In this document: in pieces, positions 17,579 through 26,792 of the stretch | How the letters are laid out: each line of letters opens with the position of its first letter | Position numbering within the stretch: the stretch's first letter is position 1 | DNA from: an uncultured Flavobacteriales bacterium | GTDB taxonomy: Bacteria > Bacteroidota > Bacteroidia > Flavobacteriales_E > Vicingaceae | NCBI GenBank assembly: GCA_905479995.1 | Contig: CAJQON010000006.1 | Coordinates: 1-64,000 of the forward strand | Direction: 5' to 3' | Length of the DNA: 64,000 nucleotides | Translations under genes and position numbers: made by a program | The notes under the pieces: generated by a model | Seen by the model: only the letters and a program-made list of their open reading frames with translations | What the model was told of the DNA's origin: nothing | Database searches by the model: none

Positions 17579-19588
17579 ATGAAAAGCATAAGTACATTAT
17601 TACTAATTACCATTTTTGCGCTTAACATTAATGCACAAGAAAAAGACCCTACATTATTAACCATTGGCGGAAAAGATGTGAAACTTTCTGAGTTTAGCGC
17701 CATTTTTAATAAAAATAAATCAGACAAACCTTCAACAAAAGAAGAGATTGATGAGTACTTGGATTTGTATATAAAGTTTAAGCTTAAGGTTAGAGAAGCA
17801 GAGGAATTAGGGTTTGATACTTTGTCGAAATTTACCAATGAGTTAAAAGGATATAGAAAGCAGTTAGCTCAGCCTTACTTAACAGATAAAGAAGTTACAG
17901 AATCTTTAATAAAAGAAGCATACGATAGAATGAAACAAGATGTGAGAGCAAGTCATATTTTGGTTAGAATAGAACAAGAGGCAGATAGTAGAGATACGTT
18001 GAAAGCCTATAATAAAGTTATGAGCTTTAGAAGAAGAATAGTAAAAGGAGAATCTATTGAAAAAGTTCTTGAGGAAATAAAAACGAAAGAATACATAGCT
18101 AAAACTTCTAAAGAGTTGCCTTATTGGAATGTTTTAGCTGGCGATATTATTGATGGACAGGATTTGGGGTATTTTTCTTCTATGCACATGGTTTATTCAT
18201 TTGAAACAGCAGCATATACTACTAAAGTTGGTGAAGTTTCTATGCCAATAAGAACAAAGTTTGGTTACCATATTATTTATGTTATTGATAAAAGACCAGC
18301 AAGATCTCCTATTAATGTTTCTCACATTATGATAAAAACTGCAGAAGCTAAAGATGGAAGTGATAAGAAGAAAATTGATGAAATTTATGCTAAGTTAAAA
18401 GAAGGTGAAAGCTTTGTTACTTTAGCAAAACAGTTTTCAGATGATAAAGGGTCTGCTGTAAAAGGAGGAGAACTGCCAGAGTTTAATACTGGAAAAATGG
18501 TGTCAGAATTTGAAGAAGCTTCTTATGGTTTGAAAAAAGATGGAGACATTTCTGAACCTTTTAAAACACAATATGGATGGCATATTGTAACCAGAAACGA
18601 ACTAAAGGAAATAGAAAGCTACGATGCTATATATACTTCATTGAAAGCAAAGGTAATGAGAGATTCTAGGTCAAATAAGAGTAAAATTTCACTTTTAAGT
18701 AAAATTAAGGTTGAAAATGGCTTTAATGAAACTATTGCTGAACGAAATGACTTTTACAAATTGATATCTAATGAAGAGGTAACAAACGCTTCTTGGGATA
18801 TTAAAAAATCGGCTAAGTATAATAAGGTTATGTTTAGCTTGTCAGCTTCAGATGGAGAAGTGAGAACATATACACAACAAGATTTTGCTAAAGCTTTAGT
18901 TCAGTTAAAAAAACCGAATACGAAAAAGGAAATAAATGCTAGAGTTGAAATAGATAAGCTTTATACTAAGGAACAAGACAGGTTTATACTAAACTTCAAA
19001 GATTCAAGGTTGTCAAAAACCAACAAAGAGTTTAAGCTATTAATGCAAGAATATAGAGATGGAATTTTATTATTTGATTTAACTGATGAAAAAGTATGGT
19101 CGAAGGCAGTTAAAGATTCTGCTGGATTGGATGCTTTTTATGAGGCTAACAAAACCAATTATATGTGGGATAAAAGAGCAGATGCTACGTTATATAAATG
19201 TAGTGATGATGCTATTGCTTCTAAGGTTACTAAAATCTTAAAAAAGAAAGCTAAGAAAGGTTATACCAACGATCAAATTTTAGAAATGGTAAATGTTGAT
19301 AGCCAATTAGCTTTAAATATAGAAGAAGGAAAGTTTTCAAAAGGAGACAATGAAAAAGTTGATAAGGCAACATGGGAAAAAGGCGCTAAAACTTCTGTAA
19401 AGGTTGATGCTTCCACAGTTATTGTTGTTGTAAATGAACTATTAAACCCTGAACCGAAAGCTTTAACAGACATTAAAGGTTTAATTACTTCTGATTATCA
19501 AAACCATTTGGAAAAAGAATGGGTAAATGAGTTGAAAAAGAAATACATGGTAAATGTTAATCAAGAAGTGTTAAAATTAGTTAAGTAA
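17579..19588 (+). CDS. periplasmic parvulin-type peptidylprolyl isomerase
   Basis: This 669-residue protein has a signal peptide (MKSISTLLLITIFALNINAQ). There are two parvulin/rotamase domains: about 120-240 (RASHILVRIE, then FGYHIIYVIDKR) and about 245-345 (NVSHIMIKTAEA, then YGWHIVTRNE). The long C-terminal half is helical with no recognised domain. Parvulins speed proline isomerisation and chaperone outer-membrane proteins in the periplasm. It is the first of three consecutive genes related to SurA, followed by a MoxR ATPase. A hairpin with a T-rich tail lies directly after it. Confidence 0.9.
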   Translation: MKSISTLLLITIFALNINAQEKDPTLLTIGGKDVKLSEFSAIFNKNKSDKPSTKEEIDEYLDLYIKFKLKVREAEELGFDTLSKFTNELKGYRKQLAQPYLTDKEVTESLIKEAYDRMKQDVRASHILVRIEQEADSRDTLKAYNKVMSFRRRIVKGESIEKVLEEIKTKEYIAKTSKELPYWNVLAGDIIDGQDLGYFSSMHMVYSFETAAYTTKVGEVSMPIRTKFGYHIIYVIDKRPARSPINVSHIMIKTAEAKDGSDKKKIDEIYAKLKEGESFVTLAKQFSDDKGSAVKGGELPEFNTGKMVSEFEEASYGLKKDGDISEPFKTQYGWHIVTRNELKEIESYDAIYTSLKAKVMRDSRSNKSKISLLSKIKVENGFNETIAERNDFYKLISNEEVTNASWDIKKSAKYNKVMFSLSASDGEVRTYTQQDFAKALVQLKKPNTKKEINARVEIDKLYTKEQDRFILNFKDSRLSKTNKEFKLLMQEYRDGILLFDLTDEKVWSKAVKDSAGLDAFYEANKTNYMWDKRADATLYKCSDDAIASKVTKILKKKAKKGYTNDQILEMVNVDSQLALNIEEGKFSKGDNEKVDKATWEKGAKTSVKVDASTVIVVVNELLNPEPKALTDIKGLITSDYQNHLEKEWVNELKKKYMVNVNQEVLKLVK

Positions 19589-19604
19589 AACCTTAGTACT
19601 ATTA

Positions 19605-19635
19605 AAAGCATGTAATATTGTAGCATGCTTTGTTT
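19605..19635 (+). terminator. probable intrinsic terminator or attenuator
   Basis: AAAGCATG (19605-19612) pairs perfectly with CATGCTTT (19624-19631) across an 11-base loop, and a T-rich stretch follows. It separates the parvulin gene from the lipoprotein gene, so the latter may be expressed less or from its own promoter. Confidence 0.5.
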
Positions 19636-19644
19636 TTATTAACT

Positions 19645-20508
19645 ATGAAGATTGTCAGTTTTTTATCAATTATAATTGCCTTGATGTCTTGTTCAGGAAC
19701 ATCTACGGATGCAGATAAGACTAGATTGGCTAAGGTTGTTAGTAAAGTGCTATTTCTAAGTGATATTGAAGGGGTAGTGCCAGAAGATGCTACTGCTGAA
19801 GATAGTACGTTGATTGTTGGAAATTACATTCAGAGTTGGATAAAGGAAAATTTAATTTTGGAAAAGGCTGAATTAAATCTAAAAGAGAATCAGAAAAACT
19901 TTAATAAACAATTAGAAGACTATAGAAAGTCACTAATTATTTATTCTTACGAAAAGCAGCTGATTGAGCAAAAATTAGACACTACTGTAACTACTTTAGA
20001 GATTGAGCAATTTTATGAAGCTAACAAAGCAAACTTTGACTTAAAGGATGATATTGTTAAAGTGAAATATTTAAAAGTATTAAAAACTGCGCCAAAATTA
20101 AATAGAATTAGAAAGTTGTATAAATCTGAAAAAGAAAATGATGCAGAAGAGTTGAAAAGCTTGGCTCATCAGTATTCAGAGAAATTTCATTTAAATGATA
20201 AGCAGTGGATTTTATTTGATGAATTAAGGCAAGAGGTGCCATTGCAAGCTAAATCGGGAAAGGGATATTTAAAAAACATTAAAAATGTAGAGGTAGAAGA
20301 TTCGTTGTCTTACTACTTTGTTTACATAAAAGCGTACAAGTTAGAAAAGGATGTTGCTCCAATGAGTTTTGAAGCAAACAACATTAAAAATATTATAATA
20401 AACAGGCGAAAGCTTAAATTGATTAATCAGCTAAAATCTGAACTATATCAGGAAGCATTTTTAAATAAGGACATTGAAATTTATGAAGTTAACAATGATA
20501 AGATATAA
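19645..20508 (+). CDS. SurA-N-like lipoprotein lacking a clear rotamase domain
   Basis: This 287-residue protein starts at ATG 19645 (an upstream TTG at 19630 is rejected). It has a lipoprotein signal (MKIVSFLSIIIALMSCSG) with the lipobox Cys. The mature part is helical, and the 95-170 region resembles the N-terminal chaperone module of SurA/PrsA-type proteins (EQFYEANKANFDLKDD). The parvulin motifs seen in both neighbours are absent. It lies between two isomerase genes and overlaps the SurA-like gene by about 26 bases. It could act as a chaperone partner, but this is inferred from context. Confidence 0.7.
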   Translation: MKIVSFLSIIIALMSCSGTSTDADKTRLAKVVSKVLFLSDIEGVVPEDATAEDSTLIVGNYIQSWIKENLILEKAELNLKENQKNFNKQLEDYRKSLIIYSYEKQLIEQKLDTTVTTLEIEQFYEANKANFDLKDDIVKVKYLKVLKTAPKLNRIRKLYKSEKENDAEELKSLAHQYSEKFHLNDKQWILFDELRQEVPLQAKSGKGYLKNIKNVEVEDSLSYYFVYIKAYKLEKDVAPMSFEANNIKNIIINRRKLKLINQLKSELYQEAFLNKDIEIYEVNNDKI

Positions 20509-21841
20509 AATCGTTACAATTTTAGTTGCTTTTGTGTTGTGTAATGGATTATTTGCACAGCAAGAAGGAACCGTGATTGACAAAGTAGTTGCTGTTGTTG
20601 GAAGCAAAACTATTTTGAAATCTGAATTAGAAACTCAGATAGTTTCTATGAGAACAAATGGAGTTTTAGTAGATGATAAAATTAAATGTGAATTATTTGA
20701 AGAATTGCTTTTTCAAAAGTTATTGTTGAATCAGGCAGGGTTAGATAGTGTTACTGTTACTGAGGCGGAAGTTGAATCTGAAATAGATAGAAGATTGAAT
20801 TATTTTATTGCTCAAATAGGTTCTGAGAAAAAACTGGAGCAATATTATAAAAAAACAATGCTGCAGATTAAAGAAGAGTTTAGGGTTATAATTAAAGAAC
20901 AGATGACTTCACAGCGTATGAGAGGCCAAATTACAAGTGGAGTAAAGGTTACTCCTAAAGATGTGAAAACCTTCTTTAATGAAATGGAAAAAGATAGCAT
21001 TCCAATGATTGAGTCGGAGATAGAATATTCACACATATTAATTAATGCCAAAGAAAGTAAAGTTGCCAGAGAAGCAGCACATGATAGAATAAAAGGATTT
21101 AGAGAAAGGATAATGAAAGGAGAAGATTTTTCTACGTTAGCTATTTTATATTCTGAAGATGAAGGGTCAGCAAAGAATGGTGGTGAGTTAGGTTTTATGG
21201 GTAGAGCAGAGCTGGTAACTGAATTTTCTGTAGTAGCTTTTAAACTTAAAAATAAAGCGGTATCTGAAATTATAGAAACAGAATTTGGTTTCCACATTAT
21301 GGAATTAATTGAAAGAAGAGGTCAAAAAGTTAATGTTAGACATATATTGGTAAAGGTTAAAGTTGATGAAGATCAAGTAAAACTGGCGAATAACTTAGCA
21401 GATAGTGTTCACAATGTATTGTTAAATGATACCTTAACTTTTGAGGAGTTGGCAGCACTTTATTCTGATGACAAACAGACTGCAAAAAGTGGGGGAAGAG
21501 TGGTTAATCCTCAAGCAGGAACATCTATGTTTTTTATTGATCAATTAAATCCTCAAGTGTTTTATTCTATTGATAAAATGAAGGTTGGCGAAATTTCAAC
21601 ACCTGTTCCAGCACAAGGGCAGGATGGAAAAAAAGGGTATAGAATTATTCGATTGGAAAAGAAATCTGAACCACATAGAGCAACACTAAAATCTGATTAC
21701 GATAAAATTCAAGGTGCGGCACTCGCCAATAAACAAAACGAGATGACCCAAGAATGGATCACTAGAAAAATAAGCGCTACATACATTAAAATTGATGCTG
21801 ATTATCAAAGCTGTACCTTTGATAATGATTGGGTGAAATAA
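20483..21841 (+). CDS. surA: SurA-like periplasmic peptidylprolyl isomerase
   Basis: This is an exported chaperone-isomerase of about 452 residues for outer-membrane proteins. ATG 20483 or 20495 is the likely start; the frame opens earlier at a TTG inside the preceding gene. A signal peptide (ending NGLFAQQ) is followed by the SurA N-terminal segment (VIDKVVAVVGSKTILKSELE). Two parvulin domains follow, at about 175-275 (YSHILINAKES, FGFHIMELIERR) and about 280-395 (VRHILVKVKVDED). The gene overlaps the preceding lipoprotein gene by about 26 bases. The SurA name rests on domain order, not on tested function. Confidence 0.87.
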   Translation: MKLTMIRYKIVTILVAFVLCNGLFAQQEGTVIDKVVAVVGSKTILKSELETQIVSMRTNGVLVDDKIKCELFEELLFQKLLLNQAGLDSVTVTEAEVESEIDRRLNYFIAQIGSEKKLEQYYKKTMLQIKEEFRVIIKEQMTSQRMRGQITSGVKVTPKDVKTFFNEMEKDSIPMIESEIEYSHILINAKESKVAREAAHDRIKGFRERIMKGEDFSTLAILYSEDEGSAKNGGELGFMGRAELVTEFSVVAFKLKNKAVSEIIETEFGFHIMELIERRGQKVNVRHILVKVKVDEDQVKLANNLADSVHNVLLNDTLTFEELAALYSDDKQTAKSGGRVVNPQAGTSMFFIDQLNPQVFYSIDKMKVGEISTPVPAQGQDGKKGYRIIRLEKKSEPHRATLKSDYDKIQGAALANKQNEMTQEWITRKISATYIKIDADYQSCTFDNDWVK

Positions 21842-21879
21842 CTCAAAAAAATACTAACTTTACTTTCAAACACCCATTT

Positions 21880-22851
21880 ATGTCAGAAAATAGTAATAAA
21901 TCAGATGTTGAAGCAGTAGATGCTTTTGTAGGAAGGTATAAAGACCTTAGGAATGAAATAAGTAAGGTAATTGTTGGGCAGGATGAAGTAGTTAAAAACG
22001 TACTGATTTCAATTTTTAGCGGAGGACACTGTTTATTGGTTGGTGTACCTGGTTTAGCAAAAACATTATTAGTGAGTACTATTTCCGAATCATTAGGATT
22101 AGGGTTTAATAGAATTCAATTTACACCAGATTTAATGCCTTCTGATATTATTGGATCAGAAATTTTAGATGAAAACAAGAATTTTAAGTTTGTTAAAGGA
22201 CCCTTGTTTTCAAATATTATTTTAGCCGATGAAATTAATAGAACTCCACCTAAAACTCAATCGGCTTTGTTAGAGGCCATGCAAGAAAAAACGGTTACAG
22301 CTGCAGGAAACCAATACAAATTAGATCATCCATTTTTTGTGTTGGCTACTCAAAACCCAATAGAGCAGGAAGGGACTTATCCTTTACCAGAAGCTCAGTT
22401 GGATCGATTTATGTTTAATGTTTGGGTAGATTATCCTTCTTTCGAAGAAGAATTGGCTATTGTAAAAAATACGACAACAGATCATTCTGTTTCTATAAAA
22501 AAAATAATGGATGCTGAAGAGATTGTTGGTTTTCAAAAGCTTATTCGTAAACTACCAGTGGCAGATAATGTACTTGAGTATGCCGTTAAATTAGCTACAA
22601 GTACTCGTGTTGGTAGTGAACATGCCAATGATGTGGTAAACAATTATTTAAGTTGGGGTGCTGGTCCAAGAGCTTCACAATATTTAATTATAGGAGCAAA
22701 ATGTCATGCTGCAATTAATGGTAAATACTCTCCAGATATAGAAGATGTGAAAGCAGTTGCTAGTCCAATTTTGCGACATAGAATTGTACGAAACTACAAG
22801 GCTGAGGCAGATGGCTATTCTATTGATAAAATTATTGAGAGCTTACTTTAA
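21880..22851 (+). CDS. MoxR-family AAA+ ATPase
   Basis: This 323-residue protein starts at ATG 21880; the longer frame opens at a TTG inside surA. It has Walker A VGVPGLAKT, Walker B ILADEINRTPPKTQ and the arginine-containing ALLEAMQEKTVT segment typical of MoxR. The C-terminal lid domain ends YSIDKIIESLL. MoxR ATPases act as chaperones that insert cofactors or assemble complexes, usually beside von Willebrand A proteins. None of those genes is in the window. It is likely part of the isomerase operon and overlaps the convergent substrate-binding gene by four bases. Confidence 0.9.
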   Translation: MSENSNKSDVEAVDAFVGRYKDLRNEISKVIVGQDEVVKNVLISIFSGGHCLLVGVPGLAKTLLVSTISESLGLGFNRIQFTPDLMPSDIIGSEILDENKNFKFVKGPLFSNIILADEINRTPPKTQSALLEAMQEKTVTAAGNQYKLDHPFFVLATQNPIEQEGTYPLPEAQLDRFMFNVWVDYPSFEEELAIVKNTTTDHSVSIKKIMDAEEIVGFQKLIRKLPVADNVLEYAVKLATSTRVGSEHANDVVNNYLSWGAGPRASQYLIIGAKCHAAINGKYSPDIEDVKAVASPILRHRIVRNYKAEADGYSIDKIIESLL

Positions 22852-23726
22852 ACTTTACTTCTTTTCCAAATTAATTCAGGAATTTCGGTATGCTCAGGTA
22901 TAATTTGAGCTAATTTTAAATTGTAGACTACAGATTGTAGCATTTTGTCGCTTATCCAACCATTTACAGCCCATTCTGTTCTATGATACCAGTTTTCGGC
23001 ATCGTTTAATTTTAGGTTATACCTTTCTGCCACTTTAGGAATAACAGTTTCACTATTGGACATAAAGGAACTGCAGCTTTCATGGATAACATCTAGCAAT
23101 TCTATAACGGCTTCTTCTGATTCATTTAAAATGTTATTGGTAGCAGCTATAACAAATGATGACCAGGGAGTTGGAAACTCTCCAATTCGTTTTAATTCAC
23201 CCGCATCTACAAAAGGTTTAGTGGTAAATTTTTCCCAATAAAACACATCTGTCTCTAAATTTGCTAATGAAGGCAATGCTCCATCAATATTCTTTATTAT
23301 TTCAAATTGACTCTCTTTTAGTTGAATTCCTTGACCATTTGCATCAATAATTGCCATAAGGTGAGATCCTGACCCATTTCTACTTATAGCATATTGTTTG
23401 TCGTAAATTTTACTGTATTCGTTTAATGGATTGTTTACACTGGTGTGTATTCCCCAACAAAGTGGGGTGGTTACGTATTCGCTTATAATTTTTGATGGAT
23501 TTCCATTAATAATGGCATTGGTAATACCTTCTGTTAATAAGATGCAAATGTCAACATCATTATTTTCCAGTGCTGCTGTCATTTCTCCAGTTCCTCCAGC
23601 ATAAGTAACCCAGTCTATGTCAATGTTCTTATCAGCAAATAAACCTGCTTCATTAGCCAAATGAATGGGTAAGTTGAAATGTTCGGGTACGCCACCAATC
23701 CTAATCGTTTTCTTTTCTTGCTTCAA
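22848..23726 (-). CDS. orphan ABC-type substrate-binding protein without signal peptide
   Basis: This 292-residue protein has the fold pattern of NMT1/SsuA-like substrate-binding proteins (RIGGVPEHFNLPIHLANEAG, then a GGTGEMTAALENNDVDI segment). The N-terminus is MKQEKKTIRIGG, with no signal peptide or lipobox. The protein is therefore predicted cytoplasmic, which is unusual for the family. No permease or ATPase gene is adjacent. It follows the membrane protein gene at 23733-24629 by six bases on the same strand. It could bind a small metabolite, for example in thiamine-precursor chemistry, but nothing confirms that. Confidence 0.75.
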   Translation of the reverse strand: MKQEKKTIRIGGVPEHFNLPIHLANEAGLFADKNIDIDWVTYAGGTGEMTAALENNDVDICILLTEGITNAIINGNPSKIISEYVTTPLCWGIHTSVNNPLNEYSKIYDKQYAISRNGSGSHLMAIIDANGQGIQLKESQFEIIKNIDGALPSLANLETDVFYWEKFTTKPFVDAGELKRIGEFPTPWSSFVIAATNNILNESEEAVIELLDVIHESCSSFMSNSETVIPKVAERYNLKLNDAENWYHRTEWAVNGWISDKMLQSVVYNLKLAQIIPEHTEIPELIWKRSKV

Positions 23727-23732
23727 TGTAGT

Positions 23733-24629
23733 CTAATTTTCTAGCGAATCAATTGATTCATTTATGTCAATGTCTGCAACATTAGTTTCTTGGTAACGGT
23801 AAAATAAGCCTACAAATCCTGCCGTCATTACTGCCATCATAATGGCTCCAAAAAATATGTTAATTGCAGTTTGTACCACAACTCCTACTACTGGAATGAA
23901 GGAAAAAATTCCTGCAACTAGCCCAATGATAAGACTAACTCCCATAAGGATAAGAAGCATAAGGAAGGAAATACCAAAATATTTTAATGCTCTTTTCCAA
24001 TTGATGTGATGGAAGCTAAAAGCAAAAGAAGAACTGAAATCATAGTTGCCAATAATAAAGGCAGGAATTACTAAGGTAAATCGCATGCAAGCTATGCAGG
24101 CAACAAAAAATAGTATAAAGGCCAATAATCCAGATATAGCAACACTTGATAAGGCTATAAAGAATATTCCCCAAACAAGTATATTAAGAACAATTGATAA
24201 TCCGATTAATTTAAAAACTTCAATGCTAATGGATTGTTTTAAAAGTTCTTTAAACGACTTGTTTTCTCCTAATATTTCGCTATTGGTAGTTACAAAGGCA
24301 AAGTAATAATTCCAAGAGCCCATAATTAATAAGATAATAAAAAGAAGAATAAAGGGAATTAAAAACTCAGGAGTAGTTAACATCTCTGATAACTGCTGAA
24401 TCATAAATAGAGAGTCTTCTGGAGAAGGGTTGGGGTTGCCAATTACTTCAGAAAAGAAACTTAGGTCTAAGGATCCCATCAAGGCAATCATGGTAAATAC
24501 ACCGCCAATTATTAGCATACCAACATAATAAATCAAGTAGGAGAAGAGTATCTTTTTCCACGTTTGCTTAAATATAGCTAAAACGCCACTAAAAAAATCT
24601 GTTTTAAACAATTGTAAAATATCACTCAT
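23733..24629 (-). CDS. polytopic integral membrane protein, hypothetical
   Basis: This 298-residue protein has about six hydrophobic segments, including YLIYYVGMLIIGGVFTMIAL, FLIPFILLFIILLIMG and a long helix pair around 155-185. The N-terminal 20 residues and the C-terminus are hydrophilic. No catalytic motif is recognised. It lies between the PorE-like OmpA gene (seven-base gap) and the substrate-binding gene on the same strand, so it is likely in the same transcript. A glycerophosphoryl-type or transporter-like role is possible, but there is no specific evidence. Confidence 0.7.
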   Translation of the reverse strand: MSDILQLFKTDFFSGVLAIFKQTWKKILFSYLIYYVGMLIIGGVFTMIALMGSLDLSFFSEVIGNPNPSPEDSLFMIQQLSEMLTTPEFLIPFILLFIILLIMGSWNYYFAFVTTNSEILGENKSFKELLKQSISIEVFKLIGLSIVLNILVWGIFFIALSSVAISGLLAFILFFVACIACMRFTLVIPAFIIGNYDFSSSFAFSFHHINWKRALKYFGISFLMLLILMGVSLIIGLVAGIFSFIPVVGVVVQTAINIFFGAIMMAVMTAGFVGLFYRYQETNVADIDINESIDSLEN

Positions 24630-24635
24630 AAAAAA

Positions 24636-26771
24636 TTATTTAGATAAGATTTTAAATTCTGTTCTTCTGTTCTCTTGATGAGCAGTTTCCTTTTCATCTT
24701 CAAATTTTAATTTTGCGATTTCAGCATCTGTTTTAATTAAAACAGTTTCTCCAAATCCTTTAGCTACAAGTCTTCCATCGTCAATTCCTTTTTTAATAAG
24801 GTAGTCTACACAAGACTGTGCTCTTTTTTGAGACAGCTGTTGGTTGTACTTGTCACTACCTCTAGAATCTGTATGTGCAGAAAGCTCAATTTTTACGGTT
24901 GGGTTTTCGTTTAATAATTTTGTTAAACGATCTAACTCATTTTTTGAAGCATCACGCAAAGTGGCTTTATTGTAATCATAAAAAATGTTTTTAAGAACGA
25001 TGGCACTTCCTACTTTAATTTTCTTCAAATCAATGTTTTTCTCTACTTGTTGGTAGGCAGCAGTTTCAGGTATGTTAAAGTTTTCTGAGTGAAACAAATA
25101 ACCTTCTTCTCTAACAATAAGACCATAATTTTTACCTGAAGGCAATGAAACAAGGTACTTCCCAGTACTTTCATTACTTTCAAAAGTAGCTAGAGTGGTG
25201 TTTTCTTCAATGTCTATTAATTCTATTTCAGCACCTACAGGTTTTAATGTTTCAGCATCTCTAACAACACCTTTTAAAATGGTAATACGCTTACTTAGTG
25301 CATCAACTTGTTTTTCAATAACTTTCTCACTAACTGGTTTTGCAACACTCGCCAAAAGATTGTCTTCAGAGTTTAGTTGTAGTGGCTTTTCTGCACCTAA
25401 AAAGGTAATCATGTAAATGTCCTTTTCACCGTAACCATCAGATTTAAAAGAAGAATAGTAACCTCTTCTTCCACTGGCATTAATTACAAAAAATACATCA
25501 TCATCTACCGTGTTAATTGGATAACCAATGTTTTCTGGTTTACTCCATGATCCATCTTCTTTCAAGTTAGATTTCATAATGTCGTATCCTCCCATTGTTT
25601 CATGACCTTGAGAACTAAAATAAAGCGTTTTTCCATCAGGATGTATTAATACCGCTTCTTCATTGTATTTGGTATTTAAGGTAGGTCCTAGGTTCTTAGC
25701 TGGGCCCCAATCTTGGGTTGCTTCATCCCATTGTGTTACATACATATCGTGATGACCAAAACCTCCATCTTTATTACTTACAAAGTACAATGTTTTTCCA
25801 TCACTAGAGTAACTAGCCGAAGACTCATGGCTTTTAGTGTTGATGTTTTTGTTCATTTTTTTAGGTTTACTCCAAGAGTTTCCATCCAATTTACATTCGT
25901 ATAAGTTACCATCACCTTTATCATCAATGTAAATTATCATGCTTTGTGCATCAGGTGCAACAGCAGTTGTAGCATCATGACCATCTGTATTTATTGGAGC
26001 TCCCATGTTTTCTGGAGAAGTCCATTTACCATCTACTTTTTTGGTAATGTAAATGTCTTCCGAATAGTCTGTAGCGGCTTCGGGCAATTTGTCTGCACCA
26101 GTAGAAGTGTTTCTCCTTGAAGTAAACATCATAATTGATTCATCGGCTGAAATAATTGCACCATATTCTGGGTATTTAGAATTTACAGGTTTATTAAAGT
26201 TGTCAATAAATACACGTTCAGGCTTAGCTATTAATTTTTTAGCATATTCACATTCTTTAATTCTTTTATCAACGTCTTCTAATTCGGCAGGATTTTTAGA
26301 ACTTAGAGTTGCTTTATAACTTTTAAATAAAACCAAAGCTTTGTCAAACTGACCAGTAATATGATACCCTTGAGCCAAATGATAATCGATATCTGGAGCT
26401 ACTTGAGGATTTAATTTTTTTGCGGTTATATAATGTTCAATACATTCTTCTTTGTAAACCGCATTCATTAAATAACATCTTCCTAGTCTATAGTTAACTT
26501 GGGCATTTTTAGGGTTAAATTTATGGGCATTAAATAATGGAGTTAAAGCATCTCTATAGTACATCTGACGCTCTTTGAAATCGGGCTCATTTTTATCTAT
26601 AAATTCACTATTGATTATTTCAAACCTAGCGTTTCCAATTTCTAAGTTTTCTTTGGCTATTTTAAATTCATCTTTTCTTTCTTTAAATAATTTTTTATCG
26701 AAAGGAACATCTTGTGCAAATAGGGCAGATGCTGAAAATAAAATTGATAATATGTAGATATATTTTTTCAT
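24636..26771 (-). CDS. PorE-like OmpA-family protein with TPR, beta-propeller and CRD domains
   Basis: This 711-residue exported protein has a signal peptide (about 1-19). TPR-like helices (about 40-165) are followed by a WD40/PD40 beta-propeller (about 190-450, with repeated GKTLYFSS and GGYDIM-type motifs). A carboxypeptidase-regulatory-like domain (about 505-585) comes next, and then a C-terminal OmpA peptidoglycan-binding domain (about 590-711). In the OmpA part YDYNKATLRDASKNELD and SAHTDSRGSDKYNQQLSQKR are diagnostic. This order matches PorE of the type IX secretion system, although many paralogues exist in Bacteroidota. It would anchor an outer-membrane complex to peptidoglycan. A TPR gene is just upstream. 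Confidence 0.85.
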   Translation of the reverse strand: MKKYIYILSILFSASALFAQDVPFDKKLFKERKDEFKIAKENLEIGNARFEIINSEFIDKNEPDFKERQMYYRDALTPLFNAHKFNPKNAQVNYRLGRCYLMNAVYKEECIEHYITAKKLNPQVAPDIDYHLAQGYHITGQFDKALVLFKSYKATLSSKNPAELEDVDKRIKECEYAKKLIAKPERVFIDNFNKPVNSKYPEYGAIISADESIMMFTSRRNTSTGADKLPEAATDYSEDIYITKKVDGKWTSPENMGAPINTDGHDATTAVAPDAQSMIIYIDDKGDGNLYECKLDGNSWSKPKKMNKNINTKSHESSASYSSDGKTLYFVSNKDGGFGHHDMYVTQWDEATQDWGPAKNLGPTLNTKYNEEAVLIHPDGKTLYFSSQGHETMGGYDIMKSNLKEDGSWSKPENIGYPINTVDDDVFFVINASGRRGYYSSFKSDGYGEKDIYMITFLGAEKPLQLNSEDNLLASVAKPVSEKVIEKQVDALSKRITILKGVVRDAETLKPVGAEIELIDIEENTTLATFESNESTGKYLVSLPSGKNYGLIVREEGYLFHSENFNIPETAAYQQVEKNIDLKKIKVGSAIVLKNIFYDYNKATLRDASKNELDRLTKLLNENPTVKIELSAHTDSRGSDKYNQQLSQKRAQSCVDYLIKKGIDDGRLVAKGFGETVLIKTDAEIAKLKFEDEKETAHQENRRTEFKILSK

Positions 26772-26792
26772 AATTGATAGGGTCTATTTTTT

